NCBI RefSeq assembly: GCF_000006565.2
Contig: NC_031477.1
Location: 760,669 to 824,668 of the forward strand
Origin: Toxoplasma gondii ME49
Lineage: Eukaryota > Apicomplexa > Conoidasida > Eucoccidiorida > Sarcocystidae
Length of the DNA stretch: 64,000 bases
Direction: 5' to 3'
Position numbers and translations under genes: made by a program. Below are positions 46,805 to 57,909 of this stretch, piece after piece (position 1 is the stretch's first letter; every line of letters starts with the position of its first letter). Below the pieces are notes generated by a model. The model saw nothing but the letters and a program-made list of their open reading frames with translations. It was not told where the DNA came from and made no database searches.

Positions 46805-47210
46805 CACACTAGAGAACTCGATACCACACGCGTGCTTACACACACTATACAAGTCGTCCAACACAGACCTGTGTGCATGCAGAGAAATGCATTCTCGTGA
46901 ACAGAGTTGCCGAGACGAGTGACAGCCCTCTTCTCAAGTACACGCTCACACAGTTTTTGTTGAACGGCACGAGCGGAACAGAAAACTGCGGCGAGAGACT
47001 TTCTCTTTCCGGTTTATCTGTCAAAGGATTATTTTCGAATTCTTTCTTTTCGAGGCGGACTCGGCAAGCCGCGTTGTCGAGGAAAGCGACGGACGTCTGT
47101 GGGCCTTAAAAAACGGCTTGCCTTACTTCGAAGTGTCGAGTGCAGGGGGACAGAGTGTAGATGCACTCTTTGAGAGTTTGATTCTCTCCCTGCCTCTTAT
47201 TTCTTCTTGA
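45539..47210 (+). CDS. RJL-like (Rab-related) small GTPase, divergent
   Basis: Three exons: 45539-45756, 46433-46643 and 47055-47210, in frame at both junctions, giving 194 aa. The P-loop GDSGVGKT (28-35) and switch I TLGVDY (60-65) are intact. The G3 motif, usually DxxG, reads WSLSGD, and G4, usually NKxD, reads YKAD. G5 is VSSAG. The segments FDEMRKEFYRESDAVVLIFDL and VVEESDGRLWALKNGLPYFEVSS resemble RJL GTPases (DNAJC27/RBJ), in which GRLWA is characteristic. There is no C-terminal cysteine for prenylation and no J domain; the protein stops at LPLISS. RJL proteins follow the presence of flagella in eukaryotes, so a role in the microgamete flagellum is possible but inferred. Other Rab-like groups (RABL/IFT) are the alternative. 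Altered G3 and G4 motifs suggest weak hydrolysis or altered nucleotide binding. The 3' acceptor at 47055 is my choice by protein similarity. Confidence 0.78.
46180..46243. repeat. TA microsatellite in GTPase intron 1
   Basis: TATACATATA units followed by a pure TA run and TGTGTGTG. Confidence 0.85.
46768..46806. repeat. TA microsatellite in GTPase intron 2
   Basis: A TATATATA run with one TTTA interruption. Confidence 0.8.
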
Positions 47211-48184
47211 ACGAGAAGGCGCAGAGAATGCACAAAACAGCTACGACGTTGAGTTTCTCCATGGACGTAGCTACCAACCGTGGGAGCTTTGTGTGCGGAA
47301 CTGTAGAGTCTTTTGTACACGACTCGAGCTCATTTCTCGCATATTGCGTTCGTCGAAGGAGGTTGAGTACGCATTCAAAACCATGAGATTGGAACCGTTT
47401 GACACGTCCACGAAAGAATCCATATGAGCCCAATTTTCTCCGATACCGCGGTTCCGTATTGAAAGCGTGACGTTTCAGTTCGAATTCCTCGAGCTATTTC
47501 TTCAGGACCACACGGTCCCTTTCATATGCGATGTGAGTTGTGACTGTTTCCTTTGACCAGCAAATCTACACTTTAGTGACAAATACTCTCAGTCGCCTTT
47601 TCTCTGGGTAGGAACCTCATGCGAAGGTCGCTTTATCAAAACGAAGAGCCTTCCTCGACTGCACATCTTTCGTCTGCATGAGCTGCGTCGTTGCGCGTAC
47701 GCTTGTTTGTACGCAGCGGCGAATGTTGGAACAGGTACTACTGCCGCTGTCTGTTGATCGAGGTGTACAGTCTGTGAGTTTGAGTTCTCCAGTGCACAAA
47801 CGAGGACCTTCGTGTGCCTGTTTTACGTGGACGCTTTCTCGTCTGAGTGAGAAAGACGGTTTCTCTGACACACTCCTGCTCGCGAGAAGGTCTCGACACC
47901 GTTGCACAGGACGCCTCCAGAAACGGAGAGAGAAAGGCGCCTCAACGCGCAGAAAAAACGAAAGACGCGACTGGAAACTCGTCAAAAAGCGAAAGACACA
48001 CGACTAAGCAGTCAGACCCGCCAGAGATGTGCACCGACAAAACAAATGTTCTTCTGTTTTTCACACAAAACAACAGAAGAAAGGTCACAGTCGCTCCAGC
48101 CACCACGTCCTCTCCTCATCCACTCTGAAGCTATACGCGCCAATACATATACATATGGAAATACACATATGTACATATATATAC

Positions 48185-48232
<48 letters not shown>

Positions 48233-48369
48233 TCATGGATGGATAGATACTTCTCCCCATACTGCAGATGCGTATGGATATAAAGGTGCGTAGATCTGAG
48301 CGTAGGAGACAGACGTAGACGCGTGGAAGCAGGTGGAAATGTGCATGCACTGGAGCATTGTTTGCTGCT
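47211..48369. other. Convergent 3' region between the GTPase and RAP-protein genes
   Basis: About 1.2 kb of presumed 3' UTRs. It contains a TA microsatellite at 48,162-48,230 and no supported gene. Confidence 0.5.
48162..48230. repeat. TA microsatellite
   Basis: ACATATAT units passing into a pure TA run of more than 30 bases. Confidence 0.85.
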
Positions 48370-51300
48370 TTAAATTTCGAGTTTCTCTGGGGGCCATGTC
48401 TCGAATTTCTGTCGAGCGTGGCGCTGGAAGCGGAGATGTCTGTCTTCTTCATAAGCTTTTTTCTCATCTTTGACGGCCTCGAGCACAGGCGGAAACTGCG
48501 CGAGCAGGCGTGTGAGCTGGACGTCTTTCTGTTCGAGATTCAGAAGGGACCAGAAGGACCTGGAGAGCGCATGCAGAAGAGAAAAACGTGATTGATCCAT
48601 CGGAGAGAAAGAGAAAGGAAGTTGCAGAGAGAGAGGAAGACGCCGCGCTCCTGTCGGCGCCCACGAGCTCAGAAAGGAAAACGCGAAACAACAAACTTAC
48701 TGGTGAATGGTGGCGACGTTGAGACCGAAGGCCTTGAGCATGCGACGTTTGCACGCGAGCCACCCAGACACCTTGGGTCGGCCAGGTCCTGAAGAAAAAC
48801 CGAGTTTCCGGTTTCCGTTCGTGATGCAATTTCAAAAGAAGACACACGAGAACAAAGAAACGCTGCCGCCCTCCTTGTGGGCTATCTCCCGTGTTGAAAA
48901 ACGTTCAAAGGGGAAGTCGCTTCTCTCGGCCTCTCTGTCTCTGCTTCTTCTCTCTCCTCTGTTCGTGTCATTCCTTCCTTACCGAGAGGCAGGAGGTAGT
49001 CGTACTCGAGGGCAAGATTCCTCGACCGGACGAGGTGACCTGCGAACCAGCAGTGCTGCTCATCCCACTGGCGACCAGCCGAGCAGTTGATGAGCGCGTC
49101 CGTGATGTGGAGTCTCTTCAGCGCAGCGTCCACGTCGAGCTGAAGCAGTTCGTTGCCCTGCAGAAGCGGCGCGCGCGGAAGGCAGAACGTACGAGACAGA
49201 AAAGGCGACGAAGGCGGACGGAGGAGAGAAGGAAGGCCAGCGGAACGCGAGGTGGACGCGGCAAAACGGGGGCATGAAGGACGCAGAGAAAGAAGAGAAG
49301 TGGAAGACAAGAGACGCAGAGAAAGAGAAAGAAAGAGGAACGAAGGAAGAAGAGAAGGACGGAAAAGAGTGACATAACAAGATAAGAAAAAACACAGAGC
49401 AAGGAACTCGAACGGAAAGGAAAAAAACGGACAAAACGAGCACAACCTTCTCCAGCGACACACACGCGCGCCAAACAGATATCGCGTATGTCTATGTCTT
49501 TCTCTCTTTTTCTCACTGCCTTCCTTTCACTGTGTCTTTCTCTCTCTTTCTTTGTACAACAAGAGAATGACGCAAGATGGAAAGAAGAGGAAGAGAGGGC
49601 AGAGCGACAGAGAAGGCTTGAGCCTCCGCAGAAGAGCGACGCGCTCGGAAGCCGACCGAGGCGATGTGATCCACTTACCTGCGGCTGAGCATTGATGAGG
49701 ATTTTGTCCAGCCACGACAGATGGAGATGCTTCTGAAACGCGAAGGGAACAGCCTTTTTCACTTCCACTTCCCTCTTCGGCTTCTCCACGTCGACGCAGT
49801 ACAAAGTTTGATACAGAAAAAACTGCACCCAGCCGCTGTTCTCGAGCTGCTCCAGAGACAGCTGAAGAAAACACTCAAAAGAACGAAAATCGCAATCCAT
49901 ATACCTATCCACCTGGCCCTCATGTGATAATTCCATCGAACCAAAAGCAGCTTGTAAGAAAATTAATCCAATTAAATATGATAGGCATTTAGCCACACAT
50001 ACTACTCACAGAAACGGACACAAACACAGCGGCAATGGAAACATATCAGACATGTACATATATATATATATATATAAATGCACAGACATATGCGTACATA
50101 CATCTATAGAAATATATATAAGTATATATACATATACATATATACATGTATATAAAAATAAATACAGATATTATACATACATATATATATATATATGGAT
50201 CGATGTGGATCTGTTGTCTCTATCCTTCCGTGTATGCTTGTCTTCGGGCATTTGGGGAGATTCTTTTTTTTCGAGGAGAGAAGCCGAGCTTCGTCGGCGT
50301 CTCCGAGTTACGTTTTCGAGATAGGTCCGCCCAGATAGAAGAACTCGAAACTGCGTGGAACGCATTCCCTCACCGGTTCACAGGCTCGCTGGAGGAAGAG
50401 GGCGAGAGTCGATTTCGCCGTCTCGTCGGAGGGAAGACATCTGAAGAAGCAGCAAGGTCCGGTCCACACAGGAAATGGAGAAGAAAAGGAGACGAGTTGT
50501 CACCTTGCACCTCTTGGGTCGTCGAACTGACACAGGACGGTGAAAGATCGACCAGGAGCTCACACAGAGCCACAGAAAACGCGCCTTGGGCATTGAAACG
50601 AACGCACAGTGCAACCTTGTATTATTTAACTCAGTTAACTAGTATTAGGTTTGACACTCTCTACGAACCGATCTAAAATCGTGACAGTCCGGGACTCGAC
50701 ACACACCAAGGCGGAGAGCTCTTCTCTGAAAGGCGAAGAAAATACGACGAACAGACAGAGACAGAGGTCAAGAGAGAGGGCACTGAAGCAAGAAAGAGGA
50801 AAACGCATACAGAGACAGAGCGAAAAAGAGAGAGGGATTGTCGAAGAACCGCTGGTTCATTGGACACAGGAACGATTTGATTTGTTTCTCACAGGTCGTA
50901 GCTGCCTTGCAAAGTGAGGGCAAAAGCAAGTCCGGCGTAGTCGAAAGGCATGCAGCCGAGACTGTCATGCAGCGGACTCTTTCTCGGTCCCGAAGAGGAC
51001 GCAGACTGGAGAGCAAGGAGGCGGCGATGGACTTCCAGAGCTAACTTGGAGACGAGACCAGTGTAGTCGCGCGAGAGCAGATCTGGCGGACCGAATTGGT
51101 TGTGGTCTGCAGCGCGAAAAACACCAGGCATCGCTGCTCTCTGCTTCTGAAATCTCTCGCGTCTTGGAGAGACGAACAGCGGCCGTCCTCGCTGTGCGCG
51201 TCCTTCCGACAAATTCCTCACCCCAACACAGAGTCACTCTGAAAATGCGTGTCTCGACATCTTCCTACCTCTGCACTGTTCACCCTCTCGCGGTCTCAAC

Positions 51301-52629
51301 GCGAAAATTCTCAGTACACAAAAGGACTGCGTATCTGGAAAAAGGGAACGTGGACTCGCGCGAACGAAGGTTTGCGCTCCAGCGCTCTTCTCCGTCGCTG
51401 ACCCACAACATGTTCCTACGACTGTGCAGCAGGTAGCAACCTCCAGGCAGAGACCTCGAGCTCTCTCTGCACCTCACCGCCGGAGGGAGAGAGGTATCTA
51501 CCTGACTGGTGTGATGGAGAAGATCCGTCACCAGGTTTCTGGTTCAAATTTGTGAACGAATGACGCAAACACCGTTGGACCTGTCCATGTGAGAGATGCA
51601 GAAGCGGTTCATGCTTGCGTCGACTCACTGGCCTCGCTTTCTGCCGTCGCCTCCTGAGGCCTGGCTACGCACAAGACTCCCTCCCTTTCCGTGCACCGCT
51701 CCTCCTTTTTTTTGCGCTCTGTTACTCCCTCGTTCCCCAGTCCTGGACGTCCTTTTCCGGAGGAAAGCGAACCGACTCGCTCTTCCTCCGCGTCTGTCTG
51801 GTCTCCGTCTTTCGACAATTCCAAGGTGTCTCTCGGTTGGCTCCATCTGTCAGAGACGTCGCAGTCTGCCTGCACCCTCCAGCACGGCTTCCCCTTCCGC
51901 TGCATGCGTCTCGCCTCACCTGGAGCGTCGTCGCCTACGCCCAAGAGAGCCAGCGTCAGAGCCATGTTTGCCAGCGTCGGTGTTCGCCATTTCTGAACAG
52001 CGTTCGCGACAAGGGGGAAGGCGAGAGAGAGAAGAGACGCATGCACGAATCGGGAACCGCGGAGGCGAGGCAGAAAGGCGAAGATGGACGAGAGAGAACA
52101 GAGCGGAAGGCGCGAGACAGAAGAGAGCAAGAGAGGAGACGAAGGAGAAGAAGAGAAACGCAGAACGACGCGCGAGAGCAGATCCCCGTCTGGATGAGTC
52201 GTCCCCGACTTTGTTTCCGAAGAACGTACTTCCAGATTCGCCTCGACATGCTCCAGCAGCGTCGGAAGGAGATGCCATGACCGATACTCGAGACAAGCGA
52301 ATGCGTAGAGGAGGCGAGGTACCTGGCGGGCCTGCGAGCGTCGTCCGAGCAAGAAAGAAAGACGAAAAGATAAGAAAGAAAAGGCAGGCGAGGTGATGCC
52401 CGGAACACACACGGAAACCTCGAATCTCAAAGAGCAACCGTAGATGAACAACAGGTGATACACAACCTAGCAAACGACCTGCTTCGATTGGAAGTCCTCT
52501 CAACCCACTGCACAATGAGAGAGAAAAAGCTTTGTCGAAAACGTGGAAGCCATGATCTACCTTACACAACCCATTTGTGCATGTACAGATGTCCATATAT
52601 GTAATTGAAAGCACGCATTCTTATAAATA

Positions 52630-52661
<32 letters not shown>

Positions 52662-55492
52662 CATAAATGTATGAGAGTATCAATGTTGATGATCCTTATA
52701 TACGAATATGCTTGCATCTATAAGCATATGCAAATCCATATCTTTTTCCACATCTGTATGTGTTTGAAATAAAAACGTAATAGCCAACCAAGTGACGCTG
52801 AAACTTTCGACTCCCTCGGACTGAAGGAACAGCTAGATGTTGGCTTAAAACGTCTGAGCACAACATGCGCGCGACTGCCTGCGAAGGGGAGATTGTCGCG
52901 TCTTTCTCAAGACGGAACGACGCGAGACGCATGCACGGTTATCCTTGTTCCCCAAGAGAGAAAATAGGGGGAAGAGCTCGCCAAGCCTTCGGAGATTTGT
53001 ACAGGGAACTCTCATGACTTTAGACTCACGGTGCGAAGCCTCTATGTTCTCTTTTATGGAGCGCGTACAATCCGAGGAAGCTCAACGCATGCAGTTTGCC
53101 CAGTCTTCGGCAGAACGTCCCTACCTCAATTAAATGCTTTCGTTCAATCAGGTCGTACACGAGGAACTTGAAGCTCGGCAGCGCTTGAATCACCTGCTTG
53201 TCCTTGGTCGCCCTATAGCGAAAACGCACATTTGAATGAGGAAAATGAAGAAACAATCTGAACTAAAGGAACAGGAGGAGTGAGTGGATGTCAAGAAGGC
53301 AGAAGTCGCTTGGAAGGCGAAACAGCAAGGAACTCGTTTTGCATGAGGAGGAGCAGAAAGGCCTTCGAGTGAAGAGACGAAAAACGCCTCGGAATGAAGA
53401 ACAGATGCAGGACCCCGACAAAGAGACAAGGAAGAGACAGAACGGAATTCCGCAGCGAGCTGAGCAAGTCGAGATGAAGCCACACACATCAAGAAGAAAA
53501 CGCGTAGCGGGCGCAGAACAGAAGGCCGGCGCCTCGCTCTCCCCAACTCTCAACGGGAGTGAAGGAAAAGCAGAAAGTCGAAGACAAGAACAGAGGAACG
53601 AGCAGGTCAGAAGCACAGCGAAACCAGAGAGACTGCAGCACGACAAAGAAACCTGTAGAACCTTACCAAAATGAATTAAATCCAAAAACGTTCCCCAAAT
53701 GACAGAAGCAACGAACCAGCCAGTCATACGCCGGATAGTCGTCCTTCCTCATGTACTGTCGATACAGCCTACGACACAAAAAAAACAGAGCACACACAAC
53801 AACGTCGACAACGAGATCAAACGCCACCTAAAAGCAGACCTCTTTGCACTGTCAATTTAAATAATATATACATAAATATCTAAATAAATATACATATATA
53901 TATATATATATATATTTTATATGTATTAATAGACACTTACGTGTATTTATATAAATGTATATATGTATATATATTTATATATATGTATAAATAGATACTT
54001 AAGTGTATTTATATAAATTTATATATATATATATATATACTTAAGTGTATTTCTATAAATGTGTGTGGAAAGATATATATATATATTTATATGTGTATAA
54101 ATAGATACTTAAGAGTATTTATATAAATGTATATATATATATATATATGTATATGTATATTTAAATGCATGTGTGAAGGGTGCAGGGGAAATCGTTACGC
54201 AAGGAGGACAGAAGGAGGACGAAGCGAAGATGGCACACTCGGGAGGCAGAGCAGCGGGGTGTGGAAACAGTTCTCCAGCGAAGACTCAGGATTCAAATTT
54301 CGACCTCGTTCGGCCTTTCTCTCGTTTGCCCTTCTGCCTCATGTTTTCTACTGGCTCGGCGGGTCGCGGTGCTCTCGGTTTTCTTCGTTTTCGAGTTCTC
54401 GACGGACTTGAGAATGGAGCGAGGATTCGAGTGAGCGTTGTCGAGGCGCTTGTGAAAGAACGCCGGCAGCTCGCTGGGCGGCGGAGTGTTGAAGACCTGA
54501 AAACATGCGAACCGCATGCGCGACGGCGTTGCCCCCAAAAAAGAGGTCCTCGGCCGCGACAACGCAGCGTGGAGCGGCGACGCAGACGGCGGCAACGAAG
54601 AGAGACGCAGGGGAAGCGCAGACGAAGCACAGGAGAGAATGCGAGCAAGAAAACAGAGAGATCAAGAGAGAGAATCAGAAGAAGAACTCGAGAGAGAACA
54701 AGAAGAAAAAGAACAGAGAGAAGAAGAGACAGAGGAAGAGACAGAGGAGGAGACAGAGGAAGAGAGCGAACAAGAAGGATAACAAAAGAGAGAGAAGAAT
54801 AGAGAGGTCAAGAGTGAGAGCAGCAGGGCGATCAGAAAGGAGACCAAGAGAGAGAGAGAACAAGAAGGAGACAGAGGCGAACTGACCTTGATGCGTTTGA
54901 GACGCCTTGGAAGAAAAGCTTCTTCGTACTCGCGCGTTGTCATCTGTCCAGACGTGAGCGACGCCAAGACGCCGACGCCCCGAAGCGCCTCTTTCCGCCA
55001 CTCCGGAGCCGTTGAAGGAAGAGCGAGGGACTGAGAAAAAGAAGAAGAAGAAAAGGGGGGGAGCGAACGCAGAGAACGTGTGAAAAGAGAGGGAGAAGAA
55101 AAAGACGCGGCGCAGAAGGACGCCGTCGCCGGCGGGGCTAGTGAGGTCGGAGGCTTCCGGCAAGGAGACAGCGGCGTCGATGGAGAAGAAGCGAAACGCT
55201 CGCCTTCCTGTTCATCGCGGGCAGAAGGCTCTGGAAAGGAGGGAGACGAAGAAGGCGCCGGATGCAGTCGCCGTCTGTGGAGAGGAACAGAAGGGAGGGC
55301 GTGAGCACTTCGCCTGTGTCTGTCAGGCAGAGAAGAAGGCGACAGAGAGGCAGACGAGAGAGACGAACAGGATGGCGAGAAAGAAGAAGTAAGAGACGAG
55401 ACAGAGCTCGCGGAGATCAGACGAAGCGTTCTTCTCCCTGGAGAGAACGCAGCCTCCTGCGAGCCTGAACAGACAGGGCGCGTAGCGAGCAT
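48370..55492 (-). CDS. RAP-domain protein with FAST/OPR-like helical repeats, probably organellar
   Basis: A multi-exon gene with exon estimates 55492-54887, 54496-54408, 53768-53667, 53212-53125, 52331-52230, 51992-51920, 51106-50893, 50615-50511, 49861-49679, 49157-48983, 48788-48701 and 48559-48370. Most junctions keep frame. The 54408 donor is weak, and the 50893/50615 junction does not keep frame, so a small exon is missing or misplaced; about 670 residues are seen. The C-terminal ~100 residues fit the RAP domain: LALEYDYLLPLG, then KRRMLKAFGLNVATIHQSFW and LLNLEQKDVQLTRLL. Upstream are helical repeats such as QVPRLLYAFACLEYRSW, TPTLANMALTLALLGVGD and FDYAGLAFALTLQGSYD. The N-terminus (MLATRPVCSGSQEAAFS, basic and Ser-rich) looks like a targeting peptide. 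RAP proteins bind organellar RNA, and most in apicomplexans are mitochondrial (family knowledge); the target here is unknown. Further upstream exons cannot be excluded. Confidence 0.7.
50053..50208. repeat. TA-rich microsatellites in an intron of the RAP-protein gene
   Basis: Several TATATA and TATACATA runs between the exons ending at 50511 and beginning at 49861. Confidence 0.85.
52620..52672. repeat. TA microsatellite in an intron of the RAP-protein gene
   Basis: An ATATATAT run with ACATATAT interruptions. Confidence 0.85.
53857..54160. repeat. AT-rich minisatellite in an intron of the RAP-protein gene
   Basis: Four degenerate copies, 45-65 bases apart, of a unit that includes GTGTATTTATATAAAT preceded by ACTTA (near 53,935, 54,000, 54,043 and 54,110), separated by TATATATG spacers. 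Confidence 0.8.
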
Positions 55493-57909
55493 CGCGGTGA
55501 CGGGGGGAAAGGAGGAGAAGTGGAGGGAACGAGAGCGGTGGAGAACGAAGGGGAGAAGAGAAACAAGACTGGAGAGACAAGAAAGGAGGGTTCCCTCTCT
55601 CTCTCTCTCTAGCCAGTTTCGAGGACGAACCGCCCGCGCGGTGCTACACAGATCGACAGAGGATGACGGAGACGAACAACTCGACGACTGCAGGAGGGAG
55701 AAGAAGCGAGGACGCGAAGGGGAGAAGTCGAGAGAAAGGCCGAGGAAAGCATCAGGCAAGAAGTCTGGTAGAGCACCAAGAAGAGTTTACTGAATGACGT
55801 CTTTTCTTTTCACGAGATCGAAGCAGGGTGTCGCATCGATGAGGGCAATCGACGAGCTGCGTCGTGTATCTGAGATACCTTGAGGTTTGTCTCAGAGCTG
55901 CTTCTTTCCCCCGCAGATTTCTTTCCAGTTTTCTCCGAGAAAAGCGCCTTTCCTCACTCTTTTCCTCGTTTTCCTTTCCTCGCCTTCCGTCCGTCGATGT
56001 GCAGTGCGGTCCCTCTTCTTTCCGGGCGCGGCGACGGAGGAGAGAAAAGAAGACGCGGCGAAGAGGAGGCAGAGTGTTCGACGAACGCGAGAAAAGGAAA
56101 AAACGACATCAAAGGACCAGAAGAAGAGAAGAAATCTGTCTGGGAGGTACCATTTGACTCTTTGGATTCACGAGGGGAGGGAAGAGCGCGCGATGAGCAA
56201 GGCGAGAGGGCACATGCAGCGCCAGAGGGATCTGCCTCTTCTTCCTGCGCAAGAATGTGCGAGAAGAAGAGAAAAACCTGAGAGATTTCTGACGTTGAAT
56301 GGCTCCCTCCTTTTTTCTGCTTCTCTCTTTTTTCGGGGATCTCCACAGCTCACCATGCGGCGCGCGACTCTGAGAAAAGTCGCAGGCTACACACCGCGAA
56401 AAGAGAGAGAGAGAGAGACGGCGGAAGGCATGCTTCGCTTCTTTCTTGGCTTGTTGCAGGAGAGGATGGAGCGTCGCGGGAGGCGTCTACTTCGAAGTTG
56501 AGAACGCAAGTCACTGTGACACAGACGCAGTCTGAAAGGAGGAGAAGAAACAAAGGCTTCCAAGAGAAGACGCGAAGTGAACAGCAGCGACAGGCGCCTG
56601 GGCGGGTGGGGGGAGGCTCCGTGTCTCCTCTGCTCCCGCGGTCTCTCTTGTCCTGAGGAGAAGATGGAGAAGAAGGAAGAAGGAAGAAGGAAGCGAAGCA
56701 AGATGGGAGAGGAGGAGAGAAAGACGAGGAGGGAACAGATGCGAGAGCAAATGTGGAAGGCAGACGAGCATCCTCTAGACATCGGGGAGTGGAACGAACA
56801 AGCCAACCTCCTCTCCTTACAGCCGGTGACTCACTGGGAGAAGAGAGGCGTCCTCCCTGGGAGGACCTTTTTGGGAGAAAAAAGTCAAGAAGGAACCGCG
56901 AACGAGAGAGAGAGAGGAAGAATGGCCCTTTCTCTGCCTCTCCCACTAGACGAGACTCGAGTCATTTCTTCTCCTTTCTTCTTCCTTGTCTTGTGTCAAA
57001 CGCGATCGGTTTCTCTGTTGCGCGCGTTCTTGTTCTTGCGCGCGACTCAACGCCAGCGAGACGAGCTGTCTCTGTGCTTGTCAACTTCACCAGCCTTTCT
57101 CTGCCTCTCACGGTGCCATTTTTGACAGTTTGAACTTTCTTCGCCGAGCCTCTTCTACTCGTCTTTTCCACGCTCTCTCCCCCGCGTCGAGCGTCCATCA
57201 GGCGACGCAGTTCTGTCTGCCAAACTTTTCTTGACGGGAGACAAGCCAGTCTGATCCGCAGAGAACTTCTTTGCGAGAAAATAACGCACTCAACAACTTC
57301 ATCCTCCCTCTGCCTGCAGAGCTCTAGCCACAGAACCACACACAAAAATGCATACACACATGTTCGCATGAACACTTACATATATGTACATATGCACACA
57401 CATATATATATTTATTTATATATATTTATATATCTTTATATTTATTTATATATTGATATATTGATATATTTATTTATATATATTTATATTTATCTATTTA
57501 TATTTATATATTTATATATATTTATACTTATATATATATATATATATGTATTCCTGTATGTGTGTGCATACTGTGTCTGTGTATAGAATTCTGGTGTGGC
57601 TGTTTTTGCCGCGTTTTAAGCGGTTCACTTCTTTTCGCGGAAGAGAGCCTTCCCCCTTCAGGGAAGAGGCTTGTGTCGAGAAAGCGCTGCCTGTTCCGCT
57701 CGTGTAGAATGGCCCGCTGAGAGGCTGCTTCGAGGGGAGGCAGCGGGAGAAACCGAGGATCTAGCGACGAAGAAGGTGAGGAAGCACAGGAAGCGATCCG
57801 GAGGACAAGAGCGAGAAGCGAAGAGGAGAGAATCCCTTTTCAGAGCAGGAAGGAGTGAGAAAAAAAAACACACTGAATAACATTCTGTGAACGGCTTTTA
57901 CTTGCGAGC
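55493..57909. other. Divergent upstream region between the RAP-protein and Dicer-like genes
   Basis: 2.4 kb expected to hold both promoters and 5' UTRs. It is purine-rich on + from 55,500 to 56,900, with long low-complexity frames on both strands that I do not accept, and has a TA array at 57,397-57,550. Extra 5' exons of either gene could be hidden here. Confidence 0.45.
57397..57550. repeat. TA/TTTA microsatellite upstream of the Dicer-like gene
   Basis: TATATTTATTTATA and TATATTTATA units over about 150 bases, roughly 360 bases before the chosen ATG. Confidence 0.85.
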
